From Sulfobacillus thermosulfidooxidans DSM 9293 (GTDB lineage Bacteria > Bacillota > Sulfobacillia > Sulfobacillales > Sulfobacillaceae), in contig NZ_FWWY01000001.1 of assembly GCF_900176145.1 (NCBI RefSeq), positions 1,473,819-1,537,818 of the forward strand: 64,000 nucleotides of DNA, given 5' to 3'. Below are positions 9,207 to 17,947 of this stretch, piece after piece (the stretch's first letter is position 1; every line of letters begins with the position of its first letter). The position numbers and the translations under genes were made by a program. Below the pieces are notes generated by a model. The model made no database searches. It had not been told where the DNA came from and saw nothing but the letters and a program-made list of their open reading frames with translations.

Positions 9207-10594
9207 GGTCAAGTCCTAATTTGTGTGTAAAAGCGTTCCCTTGGTTGGCGAGTCGTTAGGCGACAACCGCTGGTCCCGCATGAGGCGGCCCATCCGCCGC
9301 CGCTTGAGATCGTTTCGCTTGCCAGTAAGGCTCGAGATTCAGATACCGCTTACCAGTGGTCCACACCTCATGCTGCTCGAGCAACAGCGCGCCCACCAGG
9401 CGGATCGCCGACTCCCGGTTCGGAAAAATCCGAATCACCCGTTCTCGGCGCCGGATCTCGGCATTGAGCCGCTCGACGCCATTCGTGGTGCGTAATCGCT
9501 GGCGCAGCGACTCGGGGAGTTGCAACACCGCCAGCGCGTCCTCGAGCCCGTTCTCCAGAATCGCCACGGCGCGGGGAGCCCGCTCGGCAAAGTCCTCGAG
9601 CAGTTTGGTCCACAAGGTGTCGACGGTGGCCCGGTCGGGGGCTTCGAAGAGCGCGCGGAGGCGGCCGTGCAGCTCCTCCTGCACCGCTTTGGGCGCGGCA
9701 TCGAGGATATTCCGCGTGAGGTGCGTTTGGCAGCGCTGCCAACTCGCCCCTTGGAATTGCTGTTCGATAGCCTGCCGCAGCCCGCGGTGGTCATCCGACA
9801 CCACCAGGTCGACGCCCGTTAAGCCTCGATCCTTGAGGTCGGTAAACACGGCCGTCCACGTCTGCTTCGATTCGCTATCCCCGATCCAAAACCCGAGAAT
9901 TTCTCGGTACCCCGCCGCATTAATGCCGGTCACCACACACCCGCTCCGGGGCCGCACGGCCCCGTTCTCACGGATTTTCAAGACCAAGGCATCCACAATC
10001 AGGAACGGGTACTGCGTCTCCGCGAGGGATCGGGTTCGCCATTGCTGGACGGCCGCCTCTAAGCCTTTCGCCAGGTCCGACACCGTAGACTTCGAAAATT
10101 CGGTGCCACAGAGCTCTTCGGTCACGCGCCGGATTTTGCGGGTTGACACCCCATTCACCACCATTTCCATCAGAGTGAGGACGAGAGCTTTTTCATGCCG
10201 CTGGTACCGCTCAAAGAGTGTGGGACTGAACTCCCCGTCCCGCGTCCGCGGGACCTCCAGCGTCAACGTGCCGACGCGCGTCGTGAGTTGCCGGCTCCGT
10301 GAGCCGTTGCGATATCCGCGCCGGTCTTCGGTCCGCTCGTACCGGTCGGCTTGAAGATGTTCCGTCACTTCGGCTTCTAACACCTGATTTAAGACCTGTT
10401 GCAACAAAAGCGCGAAGGCCTGATCCTTTTGTCCGACTAGGGCTTGGATTGTTTGATCATCCAGTGTAATCTGATAATGAGCCATTGCGTGATCCTCCTA
10501 AGATTTGTGAGTTGTGTCGCTTTCAAATCTACCAAGGAAACGCAATGGCTTTGAAATTTTTAAGCCCCTTTTACACACAATATCGGACTCTACT
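9207..10594. mobile_element. IS256-family insertion sequence, 1388 bp, complete
   Basis: The ends are imperfect 27-bp inverted repeats (9207-9233 and 10568-10594, 21 of 27 identical, with TTGTGTGTAAAAG shared). They are flanked by an 8-bp direct duplication. One intact transposase gene on the minus strand fills the element. The element looks richer in G+C than its neighbours, which suggests recent arrival. It interrupts the HPr gene. Confidence 0.93.
9256..10485 (-). CDS. IS256-family (mutator-type) transposase
   Basis: This 409-aa DDE transposase is intact. The first catalytic Asp lies in FLIVDALVLKIREN, the second in VDLVVSDDHRGLRQAI, and the catalytic Glu in the C-terminal helical region after TTNGVERLNAEIRRR, a hallmark of this family. 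The length matches the usual 390-410 aa. The start ATG at 10485 has AGGAGG a few bases upstream. The protein would cut and insert the surrounding element. It is transcribed against the HPr reading direction. Confidence 0.95.
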   Translation of the reverse strand: MAHYQITLDDQTIQALVGQKDQAFALLLQQVLNQVLEAEVTEHLQADRYERTEDRRGYRNGSRSRQLTTRVGTLTLEVPRTRDGEFSPTLFERYQRHEKALVLTLMEMVVNGVSTRKIRRVTEELCGTEFSKSTVSDLAKGLEAAVQQWRTRSLAETQYPFLIVDALVLKIRENGAVRPRSGCVVTGINAAGYREILGFWIGDSESKQTWTAVFTDLKDRGLTGVDLVVSDDHRGLRQAIEQQFQGASWQRCQTHLTRNILDAAPKAVQEELHGRLRALFEAPDRATVDTLWTKLLEDFAERAPRAVAILENGLEDALAVLQLPESLRQRLRTTNGVERLNAEIRRRERVIRIFPNRESAIRLVGALLLEQHEVWTTGKRYLNLEPYWQAKRSQAAADGPPHAGPAVVA

Positions 10595-10602
10595 TGCCCG
10601 AG
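10595..10602. repeat. Right target-site duplication of the IS element
   Basis: TGCCCGAG, the partner of 9199-9206. Confidence 0.92.
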
Positions 10603-10823
10603 TGGCAGCGCAATTAGTGAAAACATTCGCGTCCTTTCCTTTTATGGTCCATGTGTCGTGTCATGGAAAGACGGCAAATGGCAAAAGTATTCTTCAAGTT
10701 TTGTCGCTCGGAGCCCAATATCATGACATCGTCACGATAGATTATGAGACGGATGACGGGACTCAAGTGATGGATTGCGAACAGTCATTGTCGGAGATCC
10801 TCGAAGCGACATCAAAATCATAA

Positions 10824-11176
10824 TAACTCTATCTCAACACACGATGACATCTATTGGGAATCTTATGTCCTTTTCAGTATTGATAGAACTGGCTCCTCTT
10901 CATTTCCGTTTGGCAGGTTGATGTAATTCTTGTTGCTGAAGCACGGGCCACTTCCTCTTTCTCATCTCTGCTTCACTTGAATTGCATAATGCCTTCCCGT
11001 TGATGTGCATGGAGAAGCATGGTTATTCATGTTGGCATGGTCAGTTATCAGTTAATTGAAAGAATTTTTAAAAGGTAAGGAATATGAGATGTTCGAAGAT
11101 GAAAAAAGAATGATGAAAGTCATCCACGGCCGGCAAATTCTCTGTGTCGAAAAATGTTAAGACTTACGAATAAACC
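10824..11176. other. Non-coding region between HPr remnant and glycerol kinase
   Basis: 353 bp without a supported gene. It is AT-rich toward the right and probably holds the glpK promoter, but no convincing -35/-10 pair or catabolite-response element was found by eye. Confidence 0.5.
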
Positions 11177-11224
11177 AAAGAGAGAATCTAGGAAAGAGAG
11201 AATCTTAGAAAGAGCGAATTTTAG
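11177..11224 (+). repeat. Three tandem 16-bp repeats just before the glpK ribosome binding site
   Basis: AAAGAGAGAATCTAGG, AAAGAGAGAATCTTAG and AAAGAGCGAATTTTAG follow each other without gaps. The third runs straight into the GAGGA ribosome binding site of glpK, so the repeats lie in the mRNA leader or the promoter-proximal DNA. They may bind a regulator or be a simple tandem duplication. Confidence 0.8.
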
Positions 11225-11239
11225 GAGGATAAAATTTTC

Positions 11240-12748
11240 ATGCATCACCCCTATGTTTTAGCGTTGGATCAAGGGACCACCAGTAGTCGTGCCATTTTAT
11301 TTGATCAAGCCGGTCAAGTTGTTGCCGTTGGCCAGAAAGAATTTCGCCAAATTTATCCGCAACCGGGCTGGGTGGAGCATGATCCCGATGATATTTGGCA
11401 CTCGCAATGGCAAGCCATACAAGAATGCCTCAACAAGTCTCAAGTTCCGATCTCTCAGATTCAGGCGATCGGCATTACTAATCAACGGGAGACAACGATT
11501 GTCTGGAATAAAAATACCGGTCAGCCAATTTATAACGCGATTGTTTGGCAGTGCCGTCGAACGGCTGGATATTGTGACACGTTGCGTGAACAAAATCTCA
11601 GTGACACATTTCGAAAAAAGACGGGTCTCGTTATTGATGCCTATTTTTCGGGTACGAAAGTCGCTTGGATTTTAGATCATGTCCCTGGTGCGAGAGATTT
11701 GGCGGCAAAAGGAGAACTGGTTTTTGGCACAGTTGACAGCTGGTTAATTTACAAATTAACCGATGGTGCGGCGCATGTGACCGATTATTCTAATGCTTCC
11801 AGGACCTTGTTGTATAACATTCATGAGTTGTCGTGGGATGAGGATTTATTAAAGATTTTGAACATTCCATCCTCGATGTGTCCTACCGTCGTCAATTCGT
11901 CGGGGATTTGTGCCTATACCAGCACGCATTGGTTCGGCCACAACATACCCATTGCCGGCATTGCTGGAGATCAACAAGCGGCGTTATTCGGCCAAGGCTG
12001 TTTTAACCCAGGTTCTGTCAAAAATACTTATGGGACTGGATCGTTTCTATTGATGAACACCGGCACAACACCGGTTGTATCCGATCACGGCTTGCTCACA
12101 ACGATTGCTTGGGGCATCGGTGGGCAAATCACTTATGCTCTTGAAGGATCTATTTTTATCACTGGCGCCGTCGTGCAGTGGCTGCGGGATGAATTACAAT
12201 TAATTCATACGGCTAAGGAAACCGAAGCCCTGGCCTTGTCGGTGGATAGTACCGATGGCGTGTATGTGGTGCCGGCCTTTGTAGGATTAGGTGCACCCTA
12301 CTGGGACAGTTATGCGAGAGGAACCATTGTGGGCTTAACCCGGGGTAGTAACCGTGCTCATATTGTTCGCGCCGCGTTGGAATCTATTGCGTATCAAACC
12401 CGGGATGTTTTAGATGTGATGCAAAAAGATAGCCACCGCTCGATTTCGGCTTTGCGGGTCGATGGCGGTGCTATTGCCAACCAATTTTTAGCGCAGTTTC
12501 AAGCTGATATCTTGGGAATTCTTGTGCAACGTCCCCAGGTGACAGAGACGACAGCCATGGGCGCCGCTTTTCTGGCGGGACTAGCAACAGGTGTCTGGCC
12601 GGGTTTTGAGCCTCTCACTGCGGCATGGCATTTGGATGCGGAATTTTCTCCGGTGATGGATGAATCTACCCGGGAGCGATTATACCGGGGATGGCACAAA
12701 GCGGTCAGCCGGGCCCAAAACTGGATTGACGGAAATGATGGCGAATAG
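11240..12748 (+). CDS. glpK: Glycerol kinase
   Basis: This 502-aa FGGY kinase makes sn-glycerol 3-phosphate from glycerol and ATP in the cytoplasm. It shows the N-terminal phosphate-binding [13 protein letters not shown], the glycerol-site NQRETT, and the family signature [10 protein letters not shown]...KNTYGTG. His230 in STHWFG aligns with the His that HPr phosphorylates to activate GlpK in Firmicutes. The start ATG follows TTAGGAGGATAAAATTTTC. It is the first gene of an operon with dhaK, dhaL and dhaM; no glycerol facilitator or glycerol-3-phosphate dehydrogenase is present here. Confidence 0.95.
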   Translation: MHHPYVLALDQGTTSSRAILFDQAGQVVAVGQKEFRQIYPQPGWVEHDPDDIWHSQWQAIQECLNKSQVPISQIQAIGITNQRETTIVWNKNTGQPIYNAIVWQCRRTAGYCDTLREQNLSDTFRKKTGLVIDAYFSGTKVAWILDHVPGARDLAAKGELVFGTVDSWLIYKLTDGAAHVTDYSNASRTLLYNIHELSWDEDLLKILNIPSSMCPTVVNSSGICAYTSTHWFGHNIPIAGIAGDQQAALFGQGCFNPGSVKNTYGTGSFLLMNTGTTPVVSDHGLLTTIAWGIGGQITYALEGSIFITGAVVQWLRDELQLIHTAKETEALALSVDSTDGVYVVPAFVGLGAPYWDSYARGTIVGLTRGSNRAHIVRAALESIAYQTRDVLDVMQKDSHRSISALRVDGGAIANQFLAQFQADILGILVQRPQVTETTAMGAAFLAGLATGVWPGFEPLTAAWHLDAEFSPVMDESTRERLYRGWHKAVSRAQNWIDGNDGE

Positions 12749-12759
12749 GGGGGCAAACA

Positions 12760-13773
12760 ATGAAAAAACTCCTGGATCAGGTCGAAAACATTGTGGATGA
12801 TGCACTTGATGGATTGGTGTGGGCTTTTCCCCAATATCTTCAGCGTGTTCCCGGCACCCATGTTTTGGCCCGGGTAGAACCCAAAGGTGCCAGCAAAGTC
12901 GGCATTGTGTCTGGAGGCGGTTCAGGGCATGAACCCGCTCACGGCGGATACGTTGGCTATGGGATGTTGGATGCGGCCGTGGCAGGCGAAGTTTTTACCT
13001 CCCCGACACCCGATCAAATTCTTGAAGGGATTCGCGCCGCTAATCACGGGGCAGGAGTTCTCTTGGTGGTGAAAAATTATACTGGTGATGTGATGAACTT
13101 TGAGATTGCCCAAGACTTGGCTGCCGAGGAAGGGATACAAACCCAGACCGTGGTGGTGAATGATGATGTGGCGGTCGAAGACTCCTTATATACCACGGGA
13201 CGACGAGGCATTGCGGGAACTATTTTTGTGCACAAAATCGCGGGAGCACTGGCGGAATCAGGTGCTCCCTTAGAATCTGTCCGGGACGGGGCAGAGCAGG
13301 TGATCCATAATGTGCGGTCGATGGGCTTCGCCCTCACCCCGTGTACCGTTCCTGCGGCTATGCAACCGAGTTTTACTTTAACGGATGACGAGATGGAAAT
13401 GGGAATTGGTATCCATGGGGAACCTGGCACGCACCGACAAAAGGTTAAGCCAGCACGAGAGTTAGCGGATGAGATTCTTCACCAAATTGCTTCGGATCTG
13501 GCGTTAAAACCCGGCGAGGATATAGCATGTATCATTAACGGCATGGGAGCTACGCCCCTTGTGGAGTTAGCGGTTTTCGCTAAAGATGTGGCTCAGTGGT
13601 TTCACCAAGTGCAAGTCAACCCAAAGTTTGTGATGATGGGAGAATATATGACCTCCCTTGATATGGCGGGCGCTTCGCTTAGCGTTTTGCGATTAACGGG
13701 AGATATGACACAGTGGTTGTTGGCAGCTTGTGATACCCCAGCATGGCGGCAGGGGGTTAGACATGACCAGTGA
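12760..13773 (+). CDS. dhaK: Dihydroxyacetone kinase subunit DhaK
   Basis: This 337-aa subunit binds dihydroxyacetone. GSGHEPAHGGYVG contains His57, matching the catalytic base region. GIGIHGEPG contains His219, which in the family forms a covalent hemiaminal with the substrate. It starts 11 bp after glpK with an AGGGGGG site and overlaps dhaL by 11 bp. With DhaL and DhaM it forms the PEP-dependent kinase that yields dihydroxyacetone phosphate, entering glycolysis. Confidence 0.95.
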   Translation: MKKLLDQVENIVDDALDGLVWAFPQYLQRVPGTHVLARVEPKGASKVGIVSGGGSGHEPAHGGYVGYGMLDAAVAGEVFTSPTPDQILEGIRAANHGAGVLLVVKNYTGDVMNFEIAQDLAAEEGIQTQTVVVNDDVAVEDSLYTTGRRGIAGTIFVHKIAGALAESGAPLESVRDGAEQVIHNVRSMGFALTPCTVPAAMQPSFTLTDDEMEMGIGIHGEPGTHRQKVKPARELADEILHQIASDLALKPGEDIACIINGMGATPLVELAVFAKDVAQWFHQVQVNPKFVMMGEYMTSLDMAGASLSVLRLTGDMTQWLLAACDTPAWRQGVRHDQ

Positions 13774-14395
13774 TCAATTTAGGCAACTATGGATGTGTTT
13801 TGCCGATCAAGTGAGTGCTTATACCGACACATTAAATGATCTCGATCGGGCCATTGGCGATGGGGATCACGGGACCAATCTGGTCCGCGGCTTGAATAAA
13901 GTGCGCACTTTGTGGCCTAGTGGCGAGCTTTCTGTCCCTCACCTCCAAGAGATGAGCAAACAAGTGGGAATGACCTTACTTAGTACAGTCGGTGGTGCAT
14001 CGGGGGCTTTGTGGGGTTCGGGCTTGTTAAAAGCTGCTGGGGAGTTGCCAAGCCAAGAGGATGTCATCGATGACGATGGGGTAATTTCATGGATAGAGGC
14101 TCTTGTGAGCAACATCGAGACCCGGGGCAAAGCACAGATCGGTGATAAAACGATGGTGGATGTGATGCGTCCTGCAGTCAATTGGCTGAAGGACGCCCCG
14201 GGACCCTTTCGGGAACGTCTTGAAGCTTTGCCCCGTTTAACCACACAGTGGATGGAAAGCACGAAAGATTTGCAAGCCAAACGTGGACGTGCGGCATATT
14301 TGGGCGCACGCAGTATCGGACATATTGACCCCGGATCCTTTTCCGCCGCATTATGGTGGCAATGCTTAAGCAAGGTGGTGGCTTCTGAGAAATGA
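13763..14395 (+). CDS. dhaL: Dihydroxyacetone kinase subunit DhaL (ADP-binding)
   Basis: This 210-aa subunit holds ADP as a permanent cofactor and passes phosphate from DhaM to dihydroxyacetone. The Mg-nucleotide motif IGDGDHGTN (Asp33, Asp35, His36) and GGASGALWG are present. The ATG at 13763 has AGGGGG 7 nt upstream and is preferred over an in-frame ATT 33 nt earlier. The gene overlaps dhaK and dhaM at its two ends, so the three subunits are probably made in fixed ratio. Confidence 0.95.
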   Translation: MTSDQFRQLWMCFADQVSAYTDTLNDLDRAIGDGDHGTNLVRGLNKVRTLWPSGELSVPHLQEMSKQVGMTLLSTVGGASGALWGSGLLKAAGELPSQEDVIDDDGVISWIEALVSNIETRGKAQIGDKTMVDVMRPAVNWLKDAPGPFRERLEALPRLTTQWMESTKDLQAKRGRAAYLGARSIGHIDPGSFSAALWWQCLSKVVASEK

Positions 14396-14778
14396 CCGGG
14401 ATATTGCTGGTTTCCCATTCTAAACAATTAGCCGAGGGCTTAGCGCAATTGCTTCATGGCGTGGCCGGAGAGGATCTACTCATCGAAACGGTAGGAGGTA
14501 TGAAGACGTTAGGTGTCGATGCCACCATGGTCCTGGAAGGGATCGATGATTTGACCGATTTGGGGTGTACAACCATCCTGATCTTTGGGGATCTGGGCAG
14601 TGCCTTTTTGGCGGCGGAAACGGCCCGCGATTTAATGCAAGGCTCTGTCGACATCCGGGTGGTGGATGCGCCGTTTGTGGAAGGATCCCTGGCCGCATGT
14701 ATGGTACTCAGTATGGGTTCGAGTGCTGAGGAAGCGATCACGGCGGCCGAAGAGGCATATCAGATTCGTAAGCGTTAG
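14392..14778 (+). CDS. dhaM: PTS-dependent dihydroxyacetone kinase phosphotransferase DhaM, single domain
   Basis: This 128-aa protein is only the EIIA-mannose-like domain. His9 in LLVSHS is the phosphorylation site. The enterobacterial DhaM carries HPr and a partial Enzyme I fused behind this domain. Here these are missing, so the protein needs the separate Enzyme I and HPr. ATGA overlap couples it to dhaL. A clear terminator follows. With HPr disrupted, phosphate supply to this subunit is in doubt. Confidence 0.92.
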   Translation: MTGILLVSHSKQLAEGLAQLLHGVAGEDLLIETVGGMKTLGVDATMVLEGIDDLTDLGCTTILIFGDLGSAFLAAETARDLMQGSVDIRVVDAPFVEGSLAACMVLSMGSSAEEAITAAEEAYQIRKR

Positions 14779-14793
14779 TCGGGGGAAAAAGAC

Positions 14794-14825
14794 ATCAGGT
14801 CCATTTATCCGGACCTGATTTTTTT
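14794..14825. terminator. Rho-independent terminator after dhaM (probably bidirectional)
   Basis: ATCAGGTCC (14794-14802) pairs with GGACCTGAT (14811-14819), followed by seven T. On the other strand the stem is followed by GTCTTTTT, so it can also end the cupredoxin transcript. Confidence 0.88.
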
Positions 14826-14861
14826 GTAACTAGATGGACAGTGTTCATGGGATGATTCGGG

Positions 14862-15440
14862 TTATTGGTTAGTTATGGTGATGGTGCCCCGCATATAACC
14901 CGGTGTGACCATCGCTCCTCCCATGCCCATGGGAGAGGTGGCGCACGGTGCCATACACTGCCATAAATAGGAACCGGCTTGATGGAATGGAATTTCCGCG
15001 GTGACGGTGACCGTTTTTCCAGGCGGCGCAACCGGAATGGGCAAATTAATTCCCAGGGCAGGAATGGTAAAGGTATGAGAAATCTCGTTATTGGCAATCT
15101 GCGTGACCTTTTTGCCATCAATACGCTCAATTCCGCCGACTGTCCCTCGGACCTGATCGTTTTGGGTCATCATGAGCGGGGACGCCCCGCTATCATGGGA
15201 GATAATGGTGAGTTTGACCACAGAGTTTTGAGGTGCTGACCAAAAAGCGGGTTGATATTGGGGCCAGCCGGGCCGGTGAATTTCTTTCCCCGTACGAATC
15301 ACCATGGTACGCAAGATGACGGGCTTAGTTGATGAGGAGCTTTGGGGCGCGGGTCCTGATATCGTGGAGCAAGCGGCGATAAAGGGAAGGGATAGGGTCA
15401 ACATGGTGAAAGGTATCAACGAACGAATAAACGTGGTCAT
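14862..15440 (-). CDS. Cupredoxin-domain lipoprotein
   Basis: This 192-aa secreted protein has a lipoprotein signal peptide with lipobox IAAC (Cys24). The rest looks like a blue-copper fold: His122 in ISHTF, then Cys162 and Cys166 in LWQCMAPC, then Met-rich MGMGGAM and TPGYM. Those are likely copper ligands. The C-x3-C spacing recalls the CuA motif of oxidase subunit II, but the following His is absent, so a single-copper electron carrier is more likely. The ATG at 15440 has GAGGAGG 5 nt upstream and is preferred over a start 33 nt earlier. An extracellular respiratory role is inferred. Confidence 0.7.
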   Translation of the reverse strand: MTTFIRSLIPFTMLTLSLPFIAACSTISGPAPQSSSSTKPVILRTMVIRTGKEIHRPGWPQYQPAFWSAPQNSVVKLTIISHDSGASPLMMTQNDQVRGTVGGIERIDGKKVTQIANNEISHTFTIPALGINLPIPVAPPGKTVTVTAEIPFHQAGSYLWQCMAPCATSPMGMGGAMVTPGYMRGTITITNQ

Positions 15441-15752
15441 TATAATCCTCCTCGTTTTCCTAGATGAAAACACTAAACAATGCCGTTCAATTTTTGGATC
15501 CTAAGCTCATTGTTGGATAGTGTAGCCAATTTCCAGCAGGTTTCATACGGCTAAGTGGACAGGCCATGTCATGCCGATAAGCCCTTTGGGCATAGCCATT
15601 GAGAAGGAGATCCAAAGATGCGAGGTGATTGACCCCATTCTTTCACCCACACTATGTTCTTGGTGCACATGAATGAGGTTATTCTTACTGGTTGATCTTT
15701 TATTTCAAATGGGATAGGCTAAAGGGTGGCGTGGACAAGGAAGGTGATATTC
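15441..15752. other. Divergent promoter region, no gene
   Basis: 312 bp between the cupredoxin gene and the two small membrane protein genes. No open frame with a ribosome binding site, terminator or clear promoter pair was found. Confidence 0.5.
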
Positions 15753-16052
15753 ATGCATTTTGTCATCTGGGCGTACATCACCTATCTCCTCACATTCATT
15801 TTAGGAGTGGTGTTTTTTATACGCTTTGACTTAAAGAAGAAAAAACTGCCACCCAGCTTTTTGGCAGTACATTTTTTTCTGACCGTGATGACCTTTATCT
15901 TTTTTAGTTCAGCGATGGCCCCTTATCTCAAAGAACAATATGGGCATCCTAGGGTCAGCACCGGTGTACACAGTTCAAACTGGTTGAATTTGGAACGGCA
16001 TGATCATATGTTGCACCAAAAATCCGTTATCCCGCCAAGCAAGGGGGCATGA
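15753..16052 (+). CDS. Small membrane protein with a histidine in the second membrane segment
   Basis: This is a 99-aa protein with two predicted membrane segments (residues about 3-23 and 36-55) separated by the basic loop DLKKKKLPPS. The C-terminal tail is soluble. AAGGTGAT lies before the ATG. The second segment is FLAVHFFLTVMTFIFF, with a His also found at the same place in the next gene, to which it overlaps by ATGA. I do not recognise the family. The neighbour cupredoxin suggests a respiratory role, but this is a guess. Confidence 0.6.
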   Translation: MHFVIWAYITYLLTFILGVVFFIRFDLKKKKLPPSFLAVHFFLTVMTFIFFSSAMAPYLKEQYGHPRVSTGVHSSNWLNLERHDHMLHQKSVIPPSKGA

Positions 16053-16228
16053 CGATGACCTTATTGGAATGGACTTATTTGATTTTTTTGCTAACCGTCC
16101 TTGGAGGAGCCGTCTTATTTTTTGTCTATTTGCTGCCTAAACGCAATTTCCCATTGCCGTGGGTCATTACGCATTTAGGTTTAGCTGCGATTACGCTGGT
16201 CTTCTTTACCGTGGCCATTTTTCATTAG
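16049..16228 (+). CDS. Tiny two-segment membrane protein, paralogue of the preceding one
   Basis: This 59-aa protein starts at the ATG sharing ATGA with the previous stop, with AGGGGG upstream. Two membrane segments flank the loop LLPKRNFPLPW, and the second reads WVITHLGLAAITLVFF. The layout (membrane segment, basic loop with Pro, His-containing second segment) matches the preceding gene, so the two are probably a duplicated pair working together. The function is unknown. Confidence 0.6.
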   Translation: MTMTLLEWTYLIFLLTVLGGAVLFFVYLLPKRNFPLPWVITHLGLAAITLVFFTVAIFH

Positions 16229-16279
16229 ACTCCCCCTGTTTTTATGATTTGGAAATATCTTTGTGGCGTTTGAGAAGAT

Positions 16280-16310
16280 GGGCCGGTGAATAAGGAACCG
16301 ACCCTTTTTT
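16280..16310 (+). terminator. Terminator after the two small membrane protein genes
   Basis: GGGCCGGT pairs with ACCGACCC (one C-A mismatch), followed by six T. Confidence 0.75.
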
Positions 16311-16357
16311 ATGACGTGAGCTCAAGATAAGAGAAATAGACAGCTGAGGTGAACATC

Positions 16358-17947
16358 GTGGGCCGATCTTCGTTAAAGCACGAGTTACGCTTGATTGATT
16401 TGGTTATGGCCTCATTAGGCGGCATTATTGGTTCCGGATGGTTATTTGGGGCATTATATGCTGCTAATGTGGCGGGTCCCGCCTCGATTCTATCGTGGGT
16501 TTTTGGGGGGATCGCGGTCATATTCATTGGGTTGATTTTTGCCGAATTGACCGGGATGCTCCCGGAATCGGGTGGAGTTGCCCGTTATCCTCATTATTCG
16601 CATGGGCATTTAACCAGTTTTATCATGGGATGGGCGATTTGGATTGGCTATGCGGCAAGCCCGGCGATTCAAGCCGAGGCGATGGTGCAATATAGCGCGC
16701 ATTATATTCCGGGTTTGTTTAATGCCACGACGAATACCATAAAGCCGCCAGGTCTTTTATTGGCGGCAGTCTTAATGTTTATGTTTTTCTTGATTAATTA
16801 TTTTGGGGTACGGTCATTTGCCCGGGTCAATACCCCCTTAACATTAATCAAGTTCATTATGCCGACATTGACCATCATCGTGTTTTTGGCAACCGGGCTT
16901 CATTGGCATAATCTTCATGTTCAACATTTTGCGCCATATGGCAGTGCGGGAGTTCTTGAGGCCATTGCCACCTCGGGGATTATTTTTTCGTATTTAGGAT
17001 TTCGCCAAGCCGTGGATTTGGCGGGTGAGGCGAAAAATCCTCACCGTGATGTCCCCCGGGCGATTATGTTGTCGATCGGGATTGGCATTGTTTTGTATTC
17101 ATTACTGCAAGTGGTGTTTATTGCCGCAGTGCCCACAGCAGATCTTCGGCAGGGATGGGCTCATCTTGCCATGGCGGCACCTTTTGCCCAATTGGCGGTG
17201 GGACTGAACTTAGGATGGTTAGCGGCCTTGTTGTATGCTGATGCGATTATATCGCCGACAGGTACGGGTAATGTCTACTTAGCGTCCACTACCCGGGTGC
17301 TTTATGCAATGGCGGAAAATGGCTATTTACCCAAAGTGTTGGCCAAAGTCGACCCGAAAACCGGTATTCCGGTTGCCTCATTGATTCTGGCATTTCTGTT
17401 AGGCCTATTGTTTTTGGCTCCCTTTCCGGCATGGAACCAACTGGTCAGTGTGATTTCTTCTGCGACGGTTCTCACCTATATTATGGGACCCGTTTCAGCG
17501 GCCGTATTTCGGCAAACAGCGCCAGATGCCCCCCGCTTCTATAAGGTGCCAGGGTTGTCCATCGTCGGTCCTGTGGCTTTCGTAATGGGATCTTGGATCA
17601 TCTACTGGACGGGATGGAATGTCGATTGGAAATTGTTATTAACAATGCTAGTGGGGGTAGTCCTTTATGCCCTGTTTGCCTGGCTTCTGCCTGAACAAAT
17701 TGAAAGGCCATCTTGGCAGTCGGTGAAATCGGGCATCTGGTTGGTGGTGTATTTGATCGCCATGTTAGCCATGTCTTATGGCGGTTCCCACCGCTTTGGT
17801 TCGCCATATAATCATCACAAGGGGTTAATCCACTTTCCTTATGATCTGATTGTGAGTGCGCTGATTTCCCTCGCATTTTATTATTGGGGTGTGGCCAGCG
17901 GATACCCGACTTCCCAGTTGACCGAAGCGTTAGAACACCGCGCATAA
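16358..17947 (+). CDS. APC-superfamily amino acid permease
   Basis: This 529-aa integral membrane protein has about 12 membrane segments. The N-terminal SLGGIIGSGWLFGALYAANVAGP is the glycine-rich substrate loop of APC transporters. GTG at 16358 has GAGGTG 6 nt upstream; a GTG 9 nt earlier has no such site. The substrate is not predictable. A clear paralogue lies at 37951-39597 on the other strand, sharing motifs such as ARYPHYSHG and SYLGFRQAVDLAGEAKNP. It is probably a single-gene unit. Confidence 0.9.
   Translation: MGRSSLKHELRLIDLVMASLGGIIGSGWLFGALYAANVAGPASILSWVFGGIAVIFIGLIFAELTGMLPESGGVARYPHYSHGHLTSFIMGWAIWIGYAASPAIQAEAMVQYSAHYIPGLFNATTNTIKPPGLLLAAVLMFMFFLINYFGVRSFARVNTPLTLIKFIMPTLTIIVFLATGLHWHNLHVQHFAPYGSAGVLEAIATSGIIFSYLGFRQAVDLAGEAKNPHRDVPRAIMLSIGIGIVLYSLLQVVFIAAVPTADLRQGWAHLAMAAPFAQLAVGLNLGWLAALLYADAIISPTGTGNVYLASTTRVLYAMAENGYLPKVLAKVDPKTGIPVASLILAFLLGLLFLAPFPAWNQLVSVISSATVLTYIMGPVSAAVFRQTAPDAPRFYKVPGLSIVGPVAFVMGSWIIYWTGWNVDWKLLLTMLVGVVLYALFAWLLPEQIERPSWQSVKSGIWLVVYLIAMLAMSYGGSHRFGSPYNHHKGLIHFPYDLIVSALISLAFYYWGVASGYPTSQLTEALEHRA

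Larger units (their letters stand above)
9155..10823 (+). pseudogene. ptsH: HPr phosphocarrier gene, split by an IS256-family element
   Basis: Bases 9155-9206 encode the HPr start (MVQRKYTIMASDGLHAR) after an AAGGGGTG ribosome binding site. Bases 10603-10823 encode the rest, including ANGKSILQVLSLG. Removing 9207-10602 (the element plus one copy of the 8-bp target duplication TGCCCGAG) rejoins the frame with no mismatch and gives a 90-aa protein. In it the active-site His falls at residue 15 and the regulatory Ser at residue 46, exactly the standard HPr positions. The insertion lies in the codon after Arg17, next to the active site, so no working HPr can be made from this copy. The gene sits between Enzyme I and glycerol kinase. 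Confidence 0.92.

Noticed and set aside
9356-10354. 332-codon plus-strand frame opposite the transposase
   Set aside because: Shadow of a high-GC gene; low-complexity Arg/Ser-rich product and no ribosome binding site.
10485-10823. 112-codon frame starting inside the IS and ending in HPr
   Set aside because: Only its last 73 codons are HPr; the first part is IS end sequence and lacks the active-site His. It is part of the split gene.
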